Positions 4,608-6,612 of a stretch of DNA of 6,612 nt are shown piece after piece. Numbering within the stretch: position 1 is the first letter of the stretch; each line of letters opens with the position of its first letter. Source of the stretch: Lentisphaerota bacterium (lineage in GTDB: Bacteria > Verrucomicrobiota > Kiritimatiellia > RFP12 > UBA1067); the NCBI GenBank assembly GCA_022839525.1, contig JALHET010000221.1, forward strand, positions 1 to 6,612, written 5' to 3'. The position numbers and the translations under genes are program-made. Under the pieces are notes generated by a model that saw nothing but the letters and a program-made list of their open reading frames with translations, ran no database searches and was not told the origin of the DNA.

Positions 4608-6612
4608 ATGCTGGGCGTTTGCGGCGTGGGCATGGCGGGCGTGGCCTATCTTCTGGCAAAGCGCGGCTGGAGGGTGAGCGGGTGTGACGCGCGTCTGAAC
4701 GCGCTTTCGGAGTGGCTGCGCGCGTCGGGCGTGCAGGTGACGGAAGGGCATGACCCCGCGCATCTTGAAGGGGTTGACCGCGTGATTGTGACGCCTGCGG
4801 TGGCGGCATCCGAGCCGGAGCGCATGGCGGCGGCTGCCGTGGGGGTGCCGGTGCTCCGGCGCGGCGAGGTCTTGGCCTCGCTGCTCTCGCAGCGGCGCGG
4901 CGTGGCCGTGTGCGGGGCGCACGGGAAAACCACGACGGCCTGTTTCACGGCGCGGCTCCTGCAGGAGCTGGGCGCGGAGCCGGGCTGGTGCATCGGCGGC
5001 GCGACGCGCAGGCTGGGCGGTGTGGCGGGTGGCGGGGGCGGCAGCCTGCTGGTCGCGGAGGCCGATGAGAGCGACGGGACGCTGGCCTTGTACGCCCCGG
5101 CGGTGACGGTGCTCACCAATATCGGTCTGGATCATCTGGAGCATTTCGGCAACGAGGCCGGGCTGCTGGCCTGTTTCCGCCAGGGGGTGGAGCAGACGCG
5201 CGAAGGCGTGGCGGCCTGTTGCGACGACGCGCGCGCGTGGCAGGTGGCGCAGGCCGCGTCGGTGCCGGTGCTCGGTTTCGGTTTTTCCGTTGCGGCCGCG
5301 CTGCGCGCGTCGGACGTGCGGGTGGAAGCGGGATCGGTTTCGTTTGAGGTGTCTTACCGGGGGAGTTCGTTCGGGCGTGTGGAGCTGGGCGTGTCCGGAC
5401 GGCATAACGTGCTGAACGCGCTGGGCGCCGCGGCTGCGGCTCTGTTGCTTGGATTCGAGGCCAGAAAAGTCGTCGCCGCGCTGGCGGCGGCGTGTGGCGA
5501 GCTTCCCGGGCGCAGGTTTGAATCGGTGGCCGAGGTGCCGGGGTACCGTTTCGTGGCCGACTATGCGCATCATCCGACAGAGTTGCGGGCTGCGGTGGAG
5601 ATGGCGCGGGCGCAGCGTCCGGAGCGGCTGATCGCGGTGTTCCAGCCGCACCGCCACACGCGCACGCTGGCGCTGGGGCCGGATTTCCCGGCGGCGTTTG
5701 AAGCGGCGGACGAGGTGATTCTGCTGCCGGTGTATGCGGCGTCCGAGGCTCCGGTTGAGGGCGGCTGCAGCCATGACGTGTATGCGCATTTCCGCCACCT
5801 GCTGCCCGAGTTGCGTGTGCGGCTGGCGCGTTCGCGCGAAGAGGCCTGGGACTATCTGAGGCAGGCGCTGAAGCCGGGCGACCTGCTGCTGATCGCGGGC
5901 GCGGGGGATGTAATCGAAGTGTCGGATCTGATCCGCGAGGATGTGGCGCGCGGCTGGCCGGCGCGCCGTGACCCGGACGGCTTTGAGCCGGCGCTGCGGC
6001 GTGTGCCGGGGGCGAGTGTGGAGGCGTTCGGCGCGCTGGCGGGGTGGTCGTTTTTCGGAACGGGCGGCTGGGCGCGTTGGCGGGTCGAGGTCGCGGACGG
6101 GGAGGCGTTGGCGGACGTGTTGCGGCTGTGCGGTGAGCATGGCGTGGCGTGGCGGATGGTGGGCGCGGGCGCGAACGCGTGGTTCAGCGATCTGGGCGAA
6201 CCGGGCTGCGTGATCCGTTTTGCGGAGGGTGCCTGCAAGGGCTTGGAGATCCGGGGTGAAGAGGTTGAGGCCGGCTGCGGGTGGAGGGGGCCGGCGTTGC
6301 TGGACGCGTTCGAGCGGGAAGGGCTCTCGGGGCTCGAGTTTCTCGACGCGGTGCCGGGCAGTTTGGGCGGCTGGCTGGCGATGAACGCTGGGGCGCATGG
6401 CGGCGAAATTGGCTCGTATGTCACATGGATTCGTTGTTTGAATCCTGACGGTAAAAGCCTTATACTAACTCCCAATGATTTTGGATTCGCCTACCGCCGT
6501 TGCGCGGGACTGGCCGGGCGCGTGGCCTTGGCCTGCGGTCTGCGGGTCACGCGGACGGACTCTCAGTCGGTGAAGGCTCTGCGCCAGACGGCGCGCGTCA
6601 AACGGATTCCGC
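4608..6612 (+). CDS. murC-murB: Fused UDP-MurNAc-L-alanine ligase and UDP-MurNAc dehydrogenase (MurC-MurB), C-terminus beyond the right edge
   Basis: MurB reduces UDP-GlcNAc-enolpyruvate to UDP-MurNAc with NADPH and FAD. MurC then adds L-alanine using ATP. Both steps are cytoplasmic and feed peptidoglycan synthesis. 668 residues are visible in one uninterrupted frame. The MurC part (about 1-445) has the Rossmann motif GVCGVGMAG, P-loop GAHGKTTT (103-110), EADESD (151-156), TNIGLDHLEHF, GRHNVLNALG, DYAHHPTE (318-325) and FQPHRHTRT (345-353). A linker leads to MurB (from about 465), with FGTGG, VGAGANAWFSD (518-528), GLEFLDAVPGSLGG and MNAGAHGGE, then YRRC (629-632). The last is the YRxS catalytic site, with Cys for Ser. 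The start is uncertain: the frame is open back to 4560 and encodes GGHVH just before the ATG, which resembles the conserved xHxH of MurC. A TTG at 4563 is therefore an alternative start that adds 15 residues. GC is very high, especially at third positions. Confidence 0.93.
   Translation, partial: MLGVCGVGMAGVAYLLAKRGWRVSGCDARLNALSEWLRASGVQVTEGHDPAHLEGVDRVIVTPAVAASEPERMAAAAVGVPVLRRGEVLASLLSQRRGVAVCGAHGKTTTACFTARLLQELGAEPGWCIGGATRRLGGVAGGGGGSLLVAEADESDGTLALYAPAVTVLTNIGLDHLEHFGNEAGLLACFRQGVEQTREGVAACCDDARAWQVAQAASVPVLGFGFSVAAALRASDVRVEAGSVSFEVSYRGSSFGRVELGVSGRHNVLNALGAAAAALLLGFEARKVVAALAAACGELPGRRFESVAEVPGYRFVADYAHHPTELRAAVEMARAQRPERLIAVFQPHRHTRTLALGPDFPAAFEAADEVILLPVYAASEAPVEGGCSHDVYAHFRHLLPELRVRLARSREEAWDYLRQALKPGDLLLIAGAGDVIEVSDLIREDVARGWPARRDPDGFEPALRRVPGASVEAFGALAGWSFFGTGGWARWRVEVADGEALADVLRLCGEHGVAWRMVGAGANAWFSDLGEPGCVIRFAEGACKGLEIRGEEVEAGCGWRGPALLDAFEREGLSGLEFLDAVPGSLGGWLAMNAGAHGGEIGSYVTWIRCLNPDGKSLILTPNDFGFAYRRCAGLAGRVALACGLRVTRTDSQSVKALRQTARVKRIP
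6438..6466 (+). promoter_or_regulatory. Promoter-like sequence inside the murB part
   Basis: TTGAAT (6438-6443, 4 of 6) and TATACT (6461-6466, 5 of 6) are spaced exactly 17 bp apart, in a local AT-rich dip of an otherwise very GC-rich gene. If active it would drive genes beyond the right edge, where ddl or fts genes often follow murC-murB. It may equally be a chance match in coding sequence. Confidence 0.3.

Noticed and set aside
3472..4809. Minus-strand open frame of 445 codons opposite sppA
   Set aside because: Low-complexity Arg/His/Pro composition, no motifs, and complete overlap with sppA.
4122..6398. Minus-strand open frame of 758 codons opposite sppA and murC-murB
   Set aside because: The composition is dominated by Arg, His, Pro and Ala, as expected for the reverse complement of GC-rich coding sequence. 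Both plus-strand genes have full motif sets.

Overview
The window is a GC-rich bacterial chromosome segment made of ordinary housekeeping genes, arranged as two divergent blocks around a regulatory intergenic region of about 480 bp. It shows no mobile element, CRISPR array, tRNA or rRNA. The lineage cannot be fixed from sequence alone. The high GC, the fused MurC-MurB cell-wall protein and the unusual gene neighbourhood would fit a PVC-superphylum bacterium (Verrucomicrobiota, Kiritimatiellota or Lentisphaerota). That is an inference from general knowledge, not a search result.

Left block, all on the minus strand, transcribed right to left: rpsO (ribosomal protein S15), then pnp (polynucleotide phosphorylase), then ruvC (Holliday junction resolvase, cut by the left window edge). 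Two promoter-like elements precede rpsO. A strong intrinsic terminator lies between rpsO and pnp, and another lies between pnp and ruvC. The rpsO-pnp pair is a widely conserved arrangement linking a ribosomal protein to the main phosphorolytic RNA-decay enzyme. Partial readthrough of the first terminator, together with leader structure, probably sets the pnp level.

Central region (3016-3495): this holds the two rpsO promoters, a perfect 24-bp inverted repeat with a single central base (3253-3301), a sigma70-like promoter pointing at sppA, and a short tandem repeat of about 7 bp just before the sppA ribosome binding site. Both flanking genes point away from the big palindrome, so it is not in a normal terminator position.

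Right block, plus strand: sppA (a short, single-domain, membrane-anchored S49 signal peptide peptidase), then, after a 59-bp gap with an eight-G run and a small palindrome, a long open frame running off the right edge. That frame encodes MurC (UDP-MurNAc-L-alanine ligase) fused to MurB (UDP-MurNAc dehydrogenase), two early steps of peptidoglycan precursor synthesis. The MurB half has non-standard residues at the GxGSN flavin-binding motif and at the expected catalytic serine (Cys instead).

I see no convincing novel multi-gene system. The features most worth a second look are the large palindrome, the murC-murB fusion with its altered MurB residues, the uncertain murC start at the G-run, and the regulatory layout of rpsO-pnp-ruvC.
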